Shown here: piece after piece, positions 63,780 through 64,000 of the stretch
Numbering within the stretch: position 1 is the first letter of the stretch
How the letters are laid out: every line of letters starts with the position of its first letter
NCBI GenBank assembly: GCA_030530865.1
Contig: JAUMUC010000001.1
Location: 62,001-126,000 of the forward strand
Direction: 5' to 3'
Length of the DNA: 64,000 bases
DNA from: Lactobacillus sp.
Lineage (GTDB): Bacteria; Bacillota; Bacilli; Lactobacillales; Lactobacillaceae
The notes under the pieces: generated by a model
Told to the model about the DNA's origin: nothing
The model's input: the letters and a program-made list of their open reading frames with translations, nothing else
Database searches by the model: none
Program-made: the position numbers and the translations under genes

Positions 63780-64000
63780 ATGGAATTAGCAGAAATCCAA
63801 GCAAAATTAGCAGAATTTTCAGAAAAGCTTGCCAGCTTTAGGGGGTCTCTTTGACTTAGATGCTATTACTGAAGGCATCGTAATCAATGAGCAAAAAATG
63901 GCTGAACCAAATTTTTGGAACGACCAAGAACAAGCTCAAGCACTAATTAATGAAACTAATACTCTGAAAGAAAAGAAAGAATCATTTGTCAATTTACAAG
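63780..64000 (+). CDS. prfB: peptide chain release factor 2, partial, with programmed +1 frameshift
   Basis: The first frame opens at ATG 63780 (AAGGAG upstream): MELAEIQAKLAEFSEKLASFRGSL, then TGA at 63852-63854. The next frame continues LDAITEGIVINEQKMAEPNFWND, typical of RF2. The site is AGG GGG TCT CTT TGA C, with an internal Shine-Dalgarno-like AGGGGG and the slippery CTT TGA C, the classic autoregulated RF2 frameshift. When RF2 is scarce the ribosome shifts +1 at CTT. The gene runs off the window end. Confidence 0.96.
63840..63855 (+). promoter_or_regulatory. programmed +1 frameshift signal of prfB
   Basis: AGGGGG at 63840-63845 acts as an internal Shine-Dalgarno; CTTTGAC at 63849-63855 is the shift site with the in-frame TGA. 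Confidence 0.95.

Overview
The window reads as a chromosomal segment of a low-GC Gram-positive lactic acid bacterium, most likely Lactobacillus sensu stricto (acidophilus/gasseri-type group). The evidence is the C-terminus of a phosphoketolase, an upper mevalonate pathway, YSIRK/LPXTG surface proteins, a DUF1827 gene next to clpE, DUF1149, and conserved gene orders: spx-mecA-coiA-yjbH-CYTH-relQ-nadK-rlu, ftsK-ymfF-ymfH-ymfI-rodZ-pgsA-recA-rny, and comFA-comFC-hpf-secA-prfB. The species cannot be named from sequence alone. No prophage, insertion sequence or CRISPR array was seen, and no gap between genes exceeds 300 bases.

Layout. 1-6 kb: end of phosphoketolase, a nitroreductase, a CNNM-type CBS protein, then a tightly coupled operon of hpt, a GH25-like protein, a DEAD-box helicase and an orphan PTS EIIC. 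6-11 kb: tRNA-Arg(CCU), UDP-GlcNAc 2-epimerase, GtrA flippase and flavodoxin (minus strand), methionine aminopeptidase, a YihY membrane protein and GalU. 11-15 kb: thiolase, HMG-CoA reductase and HMG-CoA synthase in overlapping frames. 14.7-19 kb: a YkcB-like membrane glycosyltransferase with a Gly-Lys-rich repeat insert, its GtrB/YkcC-like partner, and an alpha/beta hydrolase. 19-24.5 kb: RlmCD-type methyltransferase, RecX, two uncharacterised genes, CorC-like protein and RF3. 24.6-32.8 kb: two tandem YSIRK/LPXTG adhesins built from FIVAR-GA modules, the first broken by a one-base frameshift in its signal peptide. 32.8-38 kb: DUF1827, ClpE with a CIRCE operator in its promoter, a divergent 58-residue gene, and ptsH-ptsI with a cre-like site. 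38-43.5 kb: Spx, MecA, CoiA, YjbH, CYTH protein, RelQ, NAD kinase and pseudouridine synthase. 43.5-57 kb: lactonase, AI-2E permease, TrmL, DUF1149, FtsK, an M16 peptidase pair, an SDR, RodZ, PgsA, RecA with an SOS box, and RNase Y. 57-64 kb: TagO/WecA, YigZ, ComFA, ComFC, long HPF, SecA, and the start of prfB with its programmed frameshift.

Themes. Several genes serve envelope polymers (2-epimerase, GalU, TagO, GtrA/GtrB/GT-C). A proteolysis set (ClpE, MecA, Spx, YjbH) and a competence/recombination set (CoiA, ComFA, ComFC, RecA, RecX) are also present. The least explained items are the Gly-Lys loop in the YkcB-like enzyme, the small gene sharing a CIRCE-containing region with clpE, the degenerate GH25 protein inside an unusual operon, and the frameshifted adhesin next to an intact paralogue.
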